DNA of 64,000 nt from positions 535,859 through 599,858 of the forward strand of contig QANY01006243.1 in NCBI GenBank assembly GCA_003255025.1. Reading direction: 5' to 3'. The notes below the pieces were generated by a model. The model saw only the letters and a program-made list of their open reading frames with translations, was not told where the DNA came from and did not search any database. The DNA comes from Datisca glomerata (taxonomy: Eukaryota > Streptophyta > Magnoliopsida > Cucurbitales > Datiscaceae). How positions within the stretch are numbered: position 1 is the first letter of the stretch; every line of letters starts with the position of its first letter. Below, in pieces: positions 49,743 to 62,929 of this stretch. A program made the position numbers and the translations under genes.

Positions 49743-50491
49743 TTATGGATGTCTTGTGACTTCAGCCCGTAACTCATTATGCTCTTCTTGTCCATGTGGC
49801 AGTAGGTATTTTCTACATGTTCATTTGCCCTCATTACTCTTTAGTGATGCTCGTCAAAGTGCAATGAGTGCTCCCAGCGCGCGTCCGGTTTTCGGAGAGT
49901 GGCTGTCTTTCTTTCATTTTTACCAATCAAGGATATTTTCTGATCCTACAAAACATTAATTGTTACGCAAAAAAAATCATTTATTTTTAAATAATAAAAT
50001 AGCGTACCATCATTGCTTCGTTTCTGGGGTTGCTGACACGCTCCTTGGAAATTTCATTTCATCTTTGTGTCATCTTATCTCGTCACGACACGTGCACGTG
50101 TAGGTTACATTTTTCATTCCCCATGCGCGTCGTTTCATTTATCGTTCTTGCATAGTGCGTATTTCTGGTCTGTTAACTTTCTTCTCTCCAACTGTCGTGT
50201 TGTCATTGGCTTGTCCGTTTAGGTAGACCGGTAGTAATCATTTCGTTACATCACTTCCCATGTGCCCATCGTTTGCCCTTTCCTTTTTTAGAACTGGTGT
50301 CTTTTCACTTTCAAATCCATTACAAGTTTTAAACTCGGTTTTGGCTTCCGTAGCTTATATCACAGTGGTTTCCCTCATTTTTTTCTTTTCACGCTCATTT
50401 CTGCCTTCTGTAAGTTTCCCTTCTTCCCTTCTTCATCTTCGTTGTTTCTTTTCTTCTCGTTTTCTTGTTTCAATTTCTTTCCCTGGTAGCA

Positions 50492-51898
50492 ATGGAGGAG
50501 TATACATTTAAGGTCATTGTTCCCCTAGTCAGAAATAGGAATGAATTCAATCATTTCCTTGCCCTTCATCGGGATGCCTTCCCGCCAAACGTAGTATGTG
50601 GATTCGGGGAAGGAATCCCTAAACTTTCCCGTGTAATCTCCCATACCAAATTTCTCTAGCCCCAATGTACATAGCCTTAGGTTTAGAACTTCCTTTCTCT
50701 CCTCCTCTTCAACAATTTTTTAGTACCTTCAACCTTAACCCTTCCTAATATACCCCTAGTACTTATAGGGTTCTTTTAGGGATTGAAGCCCTCAATAGGA
50801 GGCATGATTTAAAAATAGGTTTAGATGAAATTTGCTTAGTGTATATAGTGAAAAGGAATGGAATGTCCTTTTACTTAGCTCTCCGCGCAAGTGAGAAGTG
50901 GGAAGGACTAGTCACTGACCTCCCTAGTGGGGATAAAGGCTGGGAGGAGGGTACTCTTCTCGTAGGAGGAAACTGGGACTACGACGGCCGCTGGGTTGTT
51001 CCCCGGATCTAAGAAGAGTTCAGTAAGTTGCCGGAGCTCCCCTTTCTTTTTTATTTTTCCGCTTCCGTTTAACTTTATCGTTTCATTGTTGCGTTTATCT
51101 TTTTTAAACATAACCTGTTTTGTTTTGTGCAGACAAGAATCTGAACAATAGGTCTTGTACTTCGAAGGAAGTAGCCGCGCGACTCCGTGTCACCTGTAAC
51201 TGCCTAGAACGGGACTAGAGAGATCTTTTTAACCCAAGGAGAGAGATCGAAGTCATGGTCGCACCCGTTCTAGTAACTAAGTCTGTTGTCCCCTCATCTT
51301 CTACAATAGAAGTCTATCGGGGCTACCCCATTGCAATCCCTATTCCCGCTTTTCGTCAAATAGTATGGTCAAGTTCTTCTGATTCTTCAAAATCAGAGCG
51401 AGAAGAAGAGGGGTTTGCTGAAGAAGAAAGAGAACGTGAGGCTCAACGGGAAGCTGCACAGAAGGAGGCAAAAGAACAAGACGCGATTTTTTGTTTTGCA
51501 TATAACGAGCTCGATATGTTAAAGCGTCTTAGGAGTAAGCTGTGAGGGGGGGAGGGTACCTGGAGAGGGCAAACATCGAGAGATGGGGAACACCAGCTCG
51601 TCAAGTGCCACTTTAGGGGATGTTACTCCCATTTGTCCTTGATCTCCCTGTCCCCATTACTGATCTCCCTACCCCCATTGATGAGGTTCCCACTTTTTGG
51701 AGAGGCAGTCGCGCCTCCTCACTCGCCTGCTAAGAAGTCAATCTCCCATTCCTTTAGTTCCTTGCATCTTTCTGAGGAGATGGGTGTCTGGAGGTGGCGG
51801 CGATACCACGCAGCTCCAACAGTCCCAGCTGATGTCAACTTCTTGAAGGACCCCAGATCTTCACACGTGGTCAGGAAGTGGATCATGCCTGACACAAA
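50492..51898 (+). pseudogene. Second copy of the Tat antisense-type extra ORF, degenerate
   Basis: ATG at 50492 (MEEYTFKVIVPL). The frame is open to 50659, then frameshifted segments continue with YIALGLELPF and GIEALNRRHDL to YDGRWVVP (about 50978). A GTAAGTTG donor-like site at 51023 and TTTTGTGCAG at 51123-51132 outline an intron at the same place as in the copy at 3239. Exon-like sequence resumes, with an ORF at 51255-51545 holding an acidic Glu/Arg/Lys/Ala coiled-coil (about 51390-51480). A later segment (51780-51898) holds DPRSSHVVRKWIMP. The domain resembles the 'putative gypsy type transposon' family of unknown function. It is cut at 51899 by a copia LTR. No gag-pol partner is visible nearby. 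Confidence 0.6.
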
Positions 51899-53172
51899 TG
51901 TTGAGGGTTATGCCATCAAAGTATGTGTATTGATATTTTGATATGAAATTTAAAAAGAATTACATTTTTCTTATAATTGTTCTTTTGAATTATTGTTGAA
52001 TAATTTATATAAATATCTGAAAAATTCAAATACATTAATAAGACTATGATATTGTATTAGTACGAGAGGATTAAGATCATAGATAATGAATAAAATTGTC
52101 AGCAACATATTAATGTATAAAATCTTTAATGAATAGTTGTTAGTACGGTTCACTAAGCATTATGAATGCGTGTGATCTATATCCGGTCATTGATGTGAAT
52201 AGACATCTTAGTGAATGTACTTTTATATAATAAGATTATATATGACATGACCAATGTTTTTTATCATAAAAATTTAATACGCATCAATTCGATGATCATA
52301 TATAGATCAGTCTGAATCCTGAGTAGTCACGAGCTCCTATGCATGTCCACTGAATCTTTTGATTCACTCGTTAAGGTTTGTTTGTTAATCTGGCTAATGA
52401 CTTTTATTTTAGAGATTCAGTGATGTGGATGGCTGGAGACATGATCTTACAAGATTTAGAATCTAAGCTTTCCTAATGGATCATATATTGGTTCCCTAAA
52501 GTATTAATTCTAGAACTAAATGGTTAATAAGCTCAAATTTATAATCAGATTATAAATTAGCCATTCAAAAGGATAAAATGGTATTTTTGATTAGTTCTAA
52601 TTTACGAACCAATAATTGGAGGACAAAACTACATGACATGAATATGTCAGTGGACTACATGAGAATACTCTGTAAATACATTCTATAATCTTTAAGAGTG
52701 CAATTCTATACTTATAGTGGAGTAATAATAGAATTAATAAATAAGATTATTTAATTAATATTCTAGTTTATTAGAGCTTAGGATTATAAGTCCATTGTCC
52801 CCAAGTCACCTCCATACTATGCTGTCTAGGGTGTGAGTATTCGAAGACATGAGGAAAAAACTGACTTGCAAAATAAATTTTTTATTCTAGGGCAAGTAGA
52901 TAATTATGAGATAATTATGTATGATTAATTAATTAAAAATAATTAAATAAATTATTTATATATTTAAATATAATTTTCAAAAACTACATTTATAAATATT
53001 TATCGATAAGTGAGACTGAATATCTAATTTATGAAATTCAAAAGTTAAATTATAATTTGATAATAATTTAAATCAACTAAATCTCTTATTTGTGAAATAA
53101 CAGATACGTTAGTTGATATGGATAATCATATATCTTAACTTTTGAATTAACAGATATCTAGATAATTATTTG
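51899..53172 (+). mobile_element. Copia LTR, 5' part, plus orientation
   Basis: It starts TGTTGAGGGTTATGCC, parallel to 39102, and runs to about 53172 (CTAGATAATTATTTGAC), where it joins a minus-strand gag without the rest of the LTR. Confidence 0.8.
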
Positions 53173-53958
53173 ACAAAATACATTCCTTTGGGCTTGCTGT
53201 TTTTCTTTTTCTTCTCGGCTTTCGGCGATGTCTTGGCTTTCTTTACTCTTTTATTCTTACTCTTGTCCTTACCATTGTTCTTTTTCCTTTTCTTGTTCTT
53301 AACAATATTGGAAGAAGGTTTTTGCTCGACAACATTTACCTCGGCCTCTTTGGTCATTCTATGGTGGAGTGACTCAAATGTCTGCAGTTCATTCAACAAT
53401 TGGGTCGTGTTGAATTGCAACTTTTTCATAAGATAGTTGGTCGTGAACACAGAAAAAGCTAGTGTGGTGACTCTAGTATGATGCTAACTTGAGTCCGCTC
53501 TTCAATGGTCGTCCCATGTACTTTTACCTTGTGTATTATATTGATCATGTTCAAAACATATTCTTGAGTAGAAGTACCCTTCCTCATCTTAGTTGTCATA
53601 TAGCTTCTAGTGGTCTCATGACGACTTTGATCGGACTGCTACCCAAACATTTCCTGTAAAGATTTCATAATCTTATAGGCAGTCTCCATGTTTCATGCTT
53701 AGTTTTCAGAACATCATTCATGCTCACAAGCAGGCAACACTTCAGTTTGTCGTTTGATATGATCCAAGCATCATATTTGTCCCTAACATTCTTAGAGGCG
53801 TTAGCAACGGGCTCCACGGGACTTTTCTCAATAAAAACAAACTTATGGTTCTCACAAATCAACATTAAGTTCATATTTGATTTTCAACGTATGAAATTAT
53901 CACCATTTAAATTTTCAAGAGGGAGTAAAACAGTAACAGGGTTGCCCATGATAGACAT
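53173..53958 (-). pseudogene. Copia gag remnant of a minus-strand element
   Basis: ATG at 53958-53956 (MSIMGN). The frame is broken near 53880 and 53670. A well-preserved stretch at 53450-53173 includes MKKLQFNTTQLLNELQTFESL and a Lys-rich tail. It stops exactly where the zinc knuckle should begin (KPKGMYF), at the junction with the LTR fragment. Confidence 0.75.
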
Positions 53959-55751
53959 TATACTGATAACTGAAATTTAAAACATACATGATTCAATATA
54001 ATTGATTAATATCTAAAATTCAAAAAGTAGACGTGATGCATAAATGCAATCATAATAAACACATAAATTTGACATTTACTATTCATGATGAAATAACCCA
54101 ACGATTAATGTGCCGCCTTAGGGTCGACCTGATTAACTTGAGTCTGTCTATGAGAAATTCTAATCCTTATTAATTTAAACTTAAAATATCTCATATTTTC
54201 TCTTTTAACAATAAGGTATCGCTTGTTCGGTCAAGTCACAACTATCCACATAAAATCTTAATTGTGACTTTGTGAGTGTAACCCATCATTACAGATTTTA
54301 TGACTATATTTAGAATATGCCGCCTTAGGATTGATTAAAACTAAACTACAATATTTCCCCCTATCTTCTTAAGAAGTCCAACCTTTCTATTTTAACTAAT
54401 CAATTAATTCCAAATTAATTACTAGTTCAAATAATAACCCAATGAATATTTAATATCAGTTAATCCAATCTCATTGGTCTAAGTTCATTTAACTATCTGA
54501 AGCGTGCAAGTCATAATTATGTGAACTTAGATTAACTAATTAATAATATTCATCAAACTTTAATAAAACTCTTTTACTAAAGTCGGTTAACCTAAATGTT
54601 ACTATAACTTTTAGTGTGGTGTGATTACCAAATTTTAACTAGTTAAAACCTAACAATTTTGCAATTGATTTCTATATAAACCTATTAGGATAATCCTAAT
54701 AAATCATATTTTTACAGATGAGATGCATGATTAAATCAAAATTGTGTGGGATTTTCATGTATGGCATGTGATCGACCAATGCATGGACATGTTATCAAAC
54801 ATAACAATTAAATAATTATTTAACAATTAAAAATAATAATGAACTAAGTAACTATTGGGTATTTCTAAATTATAAATCTTGAAATAAAGAAATAAAACTA
54901 CAAAGCGGACTTCAAGAATACATATCTTCCAAATATTGCCTTATCCTCCTAATGTACATCTTCATAATCTTCAAGTTTTGAGCAAAACCTTTTTAATTAG
55001 AAAAACTAGTTTTTTAATTAAAATAATTTCTATAACTATCTCTTTTAATATAGTTGACTTTGACTTAGTCAAATAAATACTTTATTTGATTTGGTCAAAC
55101 TTGGGTCAAACTCAATCAACCTATTAATTTTTCATTTTCATAAAATCAAAAATTAATAATTAATTTTAAAATTACATTAATTTCAAATTTTAAATGGATA
55201 ATTAAAAGAGTTTGGGTTTTAATGAAGCACTTAGGTGATAAAGTTCGTTGCATGGTTTGTTGGAAACTTTCCTAAAACGTGACAACAGTTATCACCGACA
55301 ATAGGACTCTCCGATCCCCGCCCATCACTACCGCTGCCTGTCTCACCGCTGGTAGCCGCCTGCCGCGCTGGTCAGCCATTGTTCACCACCGGTACTTTTC
55401 ACCTCCGCCGAAACACTTAATTTTCGGCGTGAACCGTATTTTTGTGGATGAACAGTATTTTCACGTGAACAGTAAATTTCTGTCATTCGTCCCATGCGTT
55501 CTTTGTCTTCTCGCAATTAGAATAATTACAATAATATTTAAAATAAAATTACAAAAATTCTTACGCCTCAATTCGGTTTACACAAGATCTAGGAAAAATT
55601 AAAACAAAGCCTACCAATAATCACCATACAATTAATGATCCATTATTTTTCACACATTCAAAAAACATAACCATCCATCATCATACATATCTCATATTAT
55701 ATGAATAATACAAGAAAATCCACACATCATTTAACATACAAATATATAAAA
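53959..55751 (-). other. Leader of the minus-strand copia element
   Basis: Reverse counterpart of 42475-44366, including the GC-rich patch near 55300-55400. No conserved ORF. Confidence 0.65.
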
Positions 55752-55768
55752 ACCGATCTGATACCACT
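55752..55768 (-). other. Primer-binding site (Met-tRNA type)
   Basis: On the minus strand AGTGGTATCAGATCGGT follows the LTR terminus. It contains TGGTATCAGA, the usual copia primer complement. Confidence 0.85.
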
Positions 55769-58079
55769 TGCTGGCCGTCGTGGCGCGTGCACGGCAGAAG
55801 CGTGTGGCACCTTTTAAAAAATTAAACTTTTAGTTAAAATTGAATCTTTAATAAAAACTTGTGCAACGCCACGATAACCATATAAATTTTTTTTATTAAA
55901 AACTCTTTTCCAATCAGTCAAAATTCGTTATATATTTATAAGTTAAATCTGCAACATATAAGGTTATGAATCATATATTTCTTGTAGTCTATATCAAGTA
56001 TCCTTACAAGAACCGATCGATCCTCCATTCCCATGAAATTGTTCCGACGATTAGTAGACTCTGAGATCCACACCAAGATATTTCAAGTCAATCCTCAACG
56101 CAGTAGGATGTGTGTGGGCACGTAGAATATTATAAGACATTTTTTTGTCTCTAGATGTTCTTAACACATGAAATTTAGAGATTTACTGAGAAGGACTTCA
56201 GTGAAACGATTCTCTAAAAGAATATGATGATTATTCTTTTAGAGATTTGATTAACGTTTAATCACAGGAGAAAATCTCTGTTACACTAATCGTGTTATCA
56301 ATTCAACTCTTGAATGACGAACTGATGATCTGATCAACTGGTTCTCTCTCCTTTTCATTCAATGACCTAGGCCATTAGAATAATATCCGTATATATTCTA
56401 GATAATAGCGTATCAGATTTTTAGGGATAAGCTGAAATAATATTTAATTATAAAATTACCAATTGCAGTGGGATCCACTGTGATTGTACACAATTGCAAT
56501 GGCACATGACATTGCAGTGTGAGCCAGCACAGTGCCTCATGGCACCACTGTAGTGTTATGTGGCACTACAGTGTTGCACACTCATTATGGTAGTGCCACG
56601 TGGTACAACAATGGTCTATGTCAATTTCTGATACAATATCAATGATTGACACATGACAATTACTCTGAATTAAATATTTATTTTAATTAAAAAATTATCT
56701 AGATATCAACTAATTCAAAATTAACATATATGATTATCTTTATCAACTAACTTATCTGTTATTTCACAAATAACAGATTTAGTTGATTTAAATTATTATC
56801 TAATAATAATTTAATTATCTAATTTTACAAAATAGATATTCTATCTCACTTATCCATAATTAAGAAAATGATACTTATATATATATAATTTCTGAAAATT
56901 ATATTTAAATATATAAATAATTTAATTAATTAATCACACATAATTATCTCATAATTATGTACTTGCCCCAGAATAAAAATTCATTTTCAAGTCAGTCTTT
57001 TTCTCATGTCCTGAAATACTCACACCCTAGACAACGTAGTATAGAGGTGACTTGGGGACCATTGACCTATAATCCTAAGCTCCAATAAATCAGATTATTA
57101 ATTAAACTCTTTAATTAAAGAATCTTATTTTTTAATATCATTATTACTCCACTATAAATATAGAATTGCACTCTTAGAGATTATAGAATGTATTTATAGA
57201 GTATTCTCGTGTAGTCCACTGATATAATCATTTCATGTAGTTCTGTCCTCCAATTATTGGTTCGTAAATTAGGACTAGTCAAAATTATTATATTACCCTT
57301 CTAATTACCTCTTGATCCTTAAGTACCATTAATGTAACGCCCCGATCCCCGAGAGTTAAACATACGTGTAATTTCACAATTTTGAAATCTCCAATTCGAA
57401 ACAAACCCTAATTTTGAGAAAATTTCCAAATTGAAATTCTTAATTTACCCATGATAGAAAAATTTTGACCTTAAATAGTGGAAACATTAAACTTATCCAT
57501 GATTAGAATCTTAATCATTAAATACCGGGAGAGATAAAGTGTCTTAAATGCATAATTAATAAAACCTCGAAAAACTAAATTAAATTCTGAAATAAAGTCA
57601 AAACTTGAAATCTATAATTCATGAAGCTTTCATTCATCATAATTCGTAGAGAATCATAACGTAAAATAAACTACTTAAATAACCAAGTTTAACAGAAAAG
57701 GTTTTCCTAAGTTTTAAATCAAATCATAAACTAAAAACATAAATTCCTCTAATCTAACTGGTTATGGCAGTCTCCCACTCATGTTGCTCGCTATCACTAC
57801 TTGCATCATAAATAACTGTGGGGGAATGAATATTTTAAAATACTCACATAATAACATGCATCCGCATGTCATAAATGCAAGCATGACATAACATAATTAA
57901 ACTTGAAATATATCATAAATGAAATAAAGTAACGTACTTGATCACTTAACATAGCACGCAGATAACACATGTCTCAAACAGAATCATTTAACAATCTTAA
58001 TCATATCTTATCTTGGCATATCCCCTAGTTAACAACCTAATCAGAACTGATCACACGTTAACTGAAACACATCATGATG

Positions 58080-58335
58080 AATTGGGCGACGGAACTTATG
58101 TCATAAGTTGGGCGACGAAACAGATAACACACATTGGGCGACAGAACATATGGCACTCATAGGTGACGGAAAATGTGAACAGATGGCACCTCATGAGTGA
58201 CGGAAAATATTTACAAATGACACCCAATGTATAACCAAAACATGAACAGATAACACCCTGTGTGTGACAAAAGCATGAACAGATGACACCCCATTCTTTT
58301 AACAGAACAAAACGTGAACAGTCCTGATTTCTTGT
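58080..58335. repeat. Tandem repeats with TTGGGCGACGGAAC and CAGATGGCACC units
   Basis: Three ~27-bp units start near 58083, 58110 and 58136. Looser ~40-bp units with GTGACGGAAAA and ACAGATGACACC follow to 58335. Confidence 0.7.
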
Positions 58336-59199
58336 TAACTAAGGGCCGTGTTTTAGTTCATATCTTGCTTAATTATCACTTGAATGAATTAACCTCATAA
58401 CTTGCAGGAACCAATGTATGATAATAATTAATCATATAATGCATACTGATACATGTAACATAATCGAACATGATAACGTACTACCGTAAAATCAGTCATA
58501 CCCAAATATTTATCTCAGGATAATCAAATTAATAACTGAACAACAAACAATAACTAAAGTGTTAACGAAATATAATAATTATCGGAAAAAAATGGTTAAA
58601 CAGATAATAAATACATGATACAATTATAATATCAGAGTCACGTCGTTATATAAGTCAATTTACACAAACATATATATAAACATAACATACTTATAGACAA
58701 TTAAAGTTGATGAGAATAACACATATTACATTTATCACACGTAGGTCATATTACAATGTAAATTCACTTACACAAAGCATATACATTTATCATAACGAGA
58801 GTCACACCATCATGTAAGCCCACTTACATGAAGCAAAAGAATGAACTAAACAATTAATGACCTGAAATCCAAAAATATATAATCACTAGATTGTTTTGAA
58901 ATAAATCAATACAAACACATTTTAAATATCATATAAATAGAAAATAGAGATTTAATTAAAACAATACAAAACGGTCGGAACGAGGTCGGAAAACAATATA
59001 TTGGGTCCAAAAGTCAAATGATAAAGCTTTGGGTCAAATGGTTCAGACCGGGCTGGCTCAGACCAGACCGATTCAGTTTTATCGACTAGGCCAGTTCAGA
59101 CTGGTCTGGTTAAACTAAACCGGTTTGGTTTGGCTGAATCGGTTCAGGACAAAACCAACTGGGTGCAAGACCCAGTTGTAGAACAAGAAAGCGAAAAAA

Positions 59200-59760
59200 C
59201 ATGGGGGAGAGAGAGAGAGAGAAAAATGAGAAGGAGAGATAAACGAAGAGGGGAAGAAAAAAAGTAAGAGAATCTGAGAGGGGAAGAGAGAGAGAGGGAT
59301 ATATAGAGGAGCAGAGAGAGACAGAGATAGAGAAAATCAAAGAGAGGGAGAGAAAGAAACAAAGAGTGGGAGGGACAGATGATAGAGAGAGAAACAGAGG
59401 GCGAGAGAGAGGGAAATAGAGGGAGAGAGAAAAGACAGAGAAAGAAGAGAAGAAGAAAGAAATTGGGAGAGAGAAACACAAGGAGAAAGATGAAGCAAAA
59501 GAGGGAGAAGCGAAGAACAAATGAAGAAAGACAAAGAGAAACGGGAAAAAAAGAAAGGAAACGGAGAGAGAGAGAGTAGGGAGAAAGTAAAGAGGGACAT
59601 AAAGAGAAAATGAGAGACAACGCAAAGAGAAAAAGACAAAGCAGAAGAGAGAGAAATTGAGAGAGAAAGAGAGAAACAGAGGGTGAGAGAGAAGGAAACA
59701 GAGGGAGAGAGAAAAGACAGAGAAAGAAGAGAAGAAAAAGGAGAAAAGAAGAAGCTTACC
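59200..59760. repeat. GA-rich low-complexity tract
   Basis: Runs of GAGAGAGA with AAAG and GGGAGAGA variants; two similar sub-blocks at about 59395-59460 and 59680-59745 (ACAGAGGG...GAGAGAAAAGACAGAGAAAGAAGAGAAGAA type) show internal duplication. Ser/Leu-rich ORFs on the minus strand are shadows of it. Confidence 0.85.
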
Positions 59761-60774
59761 GGAATGAATGGCGACACGAGGCTTTCGTTGGGGCTGCCAA
59801 GGGGAAGAGAAGGAGAAGGAGAAACAATGGATTTTTCAATGGGGTTCGCAACAGACAGGTTGCGCGAGAGGGAGAGCTGGGAGAGATGAAGATTTGGAAT
59901 ATATATATATATATANACTTTTAAAATTTTAACTTTGAATAAATCTTATCTAATTAAAAATAATTTTACAAAAAATACAAATAATTCATCTTTAAAACCA
60001 AATTTTAAAATTACATTATCTTTTAAATCAATTTTACGGAAATACCCATTTACAAAAGGTTGAGATATTACAATTAATCCACTAGTGAATGACTAATTTA
60101 TAATCTTATTATAAATTTGAGCTCAATAACAATTCAATTCCAGAATTATCACTTAAAAGAACCAATGTACGATCCGTTAGAAAGCTTAGATTCCAAATCT
60201 TGTAAGATCATGTCCCCAGCCATCGACATCACTAAATCTCAAAAATGTCACTAGCCTGATTAACAAACAGACTTTTAACGAGTGAATCAAAAGATCCAGT
60301 ACACATGCATAAGAGTTCATGACTACTCAGGATTCCGACTGATATATATATATATGATCATCGAATTGATATATATTAAATCTTTATTATAAACGGTACG
60401 TTAATAAATATATTAATTCACATCAGTCATGTCATATATAATCTTATTATGTATACTTTCACTAAGATGTCTATGTACATCAATGATCCGGATCTAGATC
60501 ACATTCATTCATAATGCTTAATAAACTGTACTAGCAATCATTCATTAAAGATTTCACACTTTAATATGTTGTTGACAATTTTATTCATTATATATGATCT
60601 TAATCTTCTCTTACTAATACAAGATCATAGTCTCATTAATGAATATGGAATTTTCAAAAATTTATATAAATTATTCAACAATAATTTAAAAGAACAATTA
60701 TAAGAAAAATGTAATTCTATTTAAATTTCATATTAAAAAGTCAATACACATATTTTGAGGATATTTCCCCTGAT

Positions 60775-61229
60775 AGATATATTGTTCAGAAAATCTAGAG
60801 TGAGAAAAAGGTAATTGTCGTCTTCTAGTGGTTACTGATATATAATGATTTGTCATTTTCAAAATTTATCTTAGACAACATTTTAAGAGAATCCTACCTT
60901 TTGACAGAAAATAGTTGATAGCCATGCTATACTCTCTTGATAACCACCCGTCAAATAGACACATGTACTTTGCTGAAGACAGGTTGAGCTTAGCAATTAT
61001 TGTTATCATGATTGTTAGATACCTAATGTTTGTGAGTTTGAAATATTAGTTTCTTGTGCCTATATGAGAAAAAAATTAAGAGCAAGTGTATCATGTTTTC
61101 TTTTACTAATCTGTGTGTATCTGTTCACTTATATCACTTTTTTTGGCATCTAATGATGCTGTTGCTACTAGTCGTTTGAAATTGAGCTTGCGATGAAGGA
61201 TGGAGATGGTATTAGTTATTCTAAATGAC
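60775..61229. other. No clear feature; possibly start of LINE-derived sequence
   Basis: AT-rich sequence without a recognisable motif between the copia LTR end and the first RT motif of the LINE remnant. Confidence 0.4.
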
Positions 61230-62560
61230 ATCTCTTCAATGTTATTCCCATGTGGGAGGGAGGGAGATTCTAAGTCCTAACACCTTTCGAACTAAGAGCG
61301 GGGACAATATGATCCCCTTCCTCTTTATTTATTCATTATTATTACTGATTGTTTATCTAAATGTCTGTAAAGTTCTGTTCATTCTGGTCAAGTGAAGCTT
61401 ATCAAACTAAAAAGAATCAGTCCCCCTATTTATCATTTATTGTTTGCTGATGACTGTTTGTTTTTTATTGAGGCAACAAATAGACAATCTTGTGAAAATC
61501 TGAAAGCTTGCATTATGAAGTAGTGTAATGCCACGGGTCAAGTTGTTAATTTAAATAAAAGTTGTTTATGGTTTAGCCAAAATGTTAGGCCTACTAATTA
61601 AAGGATTTTGCCTTTTGTTGTATTTCTGGACATAACATTTAAGCAAGATATAATATATTGTCCTGACTAGATATAATATATTTAATATGAAAGTGTCTTT
61701 AGATAGTCTTCGTCCAATTTGTGCTAGATAGGAAGAAGCTTTGAACCATATATATTTTTAATGTGATTAGATTTGGACTGTTTCATTTACTTCCCTTTTT
61801 CTTTTGAGGTTTAATCTTTCACAAGGACAGAATTGGGTTAATTGGTTAAACGATAGATTGTTTGAACTTAAATATTTTTTTGATGGATGAAGAATATCTG
61901 CTCTTTTTGCTTGTATGTTGAGGTTTATATGGAAGGAAAGAAATAATTTTGTTTTTAGGGTAAAGGGGTTGATCCTCTTAAATTTTTACTAAGGCTAATT
62001 CATTTTGTAATGATTTTTGGGAAGCAAACATGTCTAACACTATTGTTTTAGCATGAGATATTTCTAGGAATTCAGTTAAAGGAAATCATTGGATAAATCT
62101 GGTTGCTCAACCCTTGAACTCATGATTTGCTCCTCCTCAAGGTGTCATTAAGCTGAATGTGGATGCATCTGTATTTACAAAAGCCCAATGAGGACATCAG
62201 TTGGAATCATAGCTAGAGATAACAATGAGACCCGGTTTTGATAAGTGGGAAGTAAATAACAGTTTAAGATCCGAAACAGGAAGAGATGGCAGCGAAATCC
62301 GAAAGAATATGTCTAGTAAAAGACAATAATTGAAGGGATCTCATTATAGAGAGTGACTCAAATAGGGATGTTGAAGGTTTAAAAAACCTCTCTTCCTCAA
62401 GATGAGACTTACTAAATTTGTTAAATTAATTTTTAAAGCTATTGAATTTGTCGATAGTTACAATATTAAATGGGTAACTAAGAGTATTGTTAAAAAATCA
62501 TGATCTAATTCCAGTCAATATTGCTCTATTAATAGCCAAGGACAAGCATTTTGTCAATGG
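61230..62560 (+). pseudogene. LINE (non-LTR retrotransposon) remnant: RT and RNase H
   Basis: Frame pieces include QYDPLPLYLF near 61300 (RT motif QGDPLSPYLF) and HLLFADDCLFF near 61440 with the catalytic ADD. NLNKSCLWFS follows near 61555, and WKERNNFVF near 61935. An RNase H-like start KLNVDAS is near 62150 with IARDNN behind it. Stops occur in every frame. Domain order and motifs are those of plant LINE open reading frame 2. Confidence 0.75.
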
Positions 62561-62929
62561 TAATTTTAGGCCTATTAATGATAACTAAATTTTGTTTTTT
62601 ATCCAAAAAATATATCAAACAAGTGTCATTCTATTGTACACAAATGAAAAAAAAGTGAGGAAAATTATTTATATTTTATCTCTCATCTTTCTGATCAAAA
62701 TGTTAAATATATTAACCAAACGAAACTATACTAATATAAGGCCCATAACAAAAATACAAAGAAACCAAAATAGTAAAGCAAGCTCTAAATCCAACTATCT
62801 AAACAAGTCTCATCTAGATTAAGTTTTGTTTCCTTGTTTAGAAATCAAAGTCTCTCAATCACCATTCTAGAAATCTGCATAGAAATTACAGAATTCAATA
62901 ATCTTCCTTATAAAAACTCTTTTGTTTCT

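Larger units (their letters stand above)
57333..60072. mobile_element. Solo LTR or LTR-derived element, 2.74 kb, TG...CA with ATTAA duplication
   Basis: It starts TGTAACGCCCCGATC, ends GAGATATTACA, and is flanked by ATTAA at 57328-57332 and 60073-60077. Removing it restores the copia LTR reading TACCATTAATCCACTAG as in the other copies. TGTAAYRCCCC ends are common in plant gypsy LTRs. It lacks any gag or pol, so it is a solo LTR or a large non-coding derivative. Inside are a tandem block (58080-58335) and a GA-rich tract (59200-59760). The long ORFs read from that tract are compositional. Confidence 0.75.
55769..60774 (-). mobile_element. Copia 5' LTR, minus orientation, split by a 2.74-kb insertion
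   Basis: The LTR consists of 55769-57332 and 60073 to about 60774, 2.26 kb in total, the only near-complete LTR of this family here. Its inner end TGCTGGCC adjoins the primer site. The outer end is degenerate (CCCCTGATA against the expected CCCCAACA). A palindromic GC block lies at about 56463-56610. Confidence 0.8.

Noticed and set aside
59110..59777. Several overlapping minus-strand ORFs of 146-171 residues
   Set aside because: They are Ser/Leu/Phe repeats read from a GA/CT tract and are open in multiple frames; composition alone explains them.
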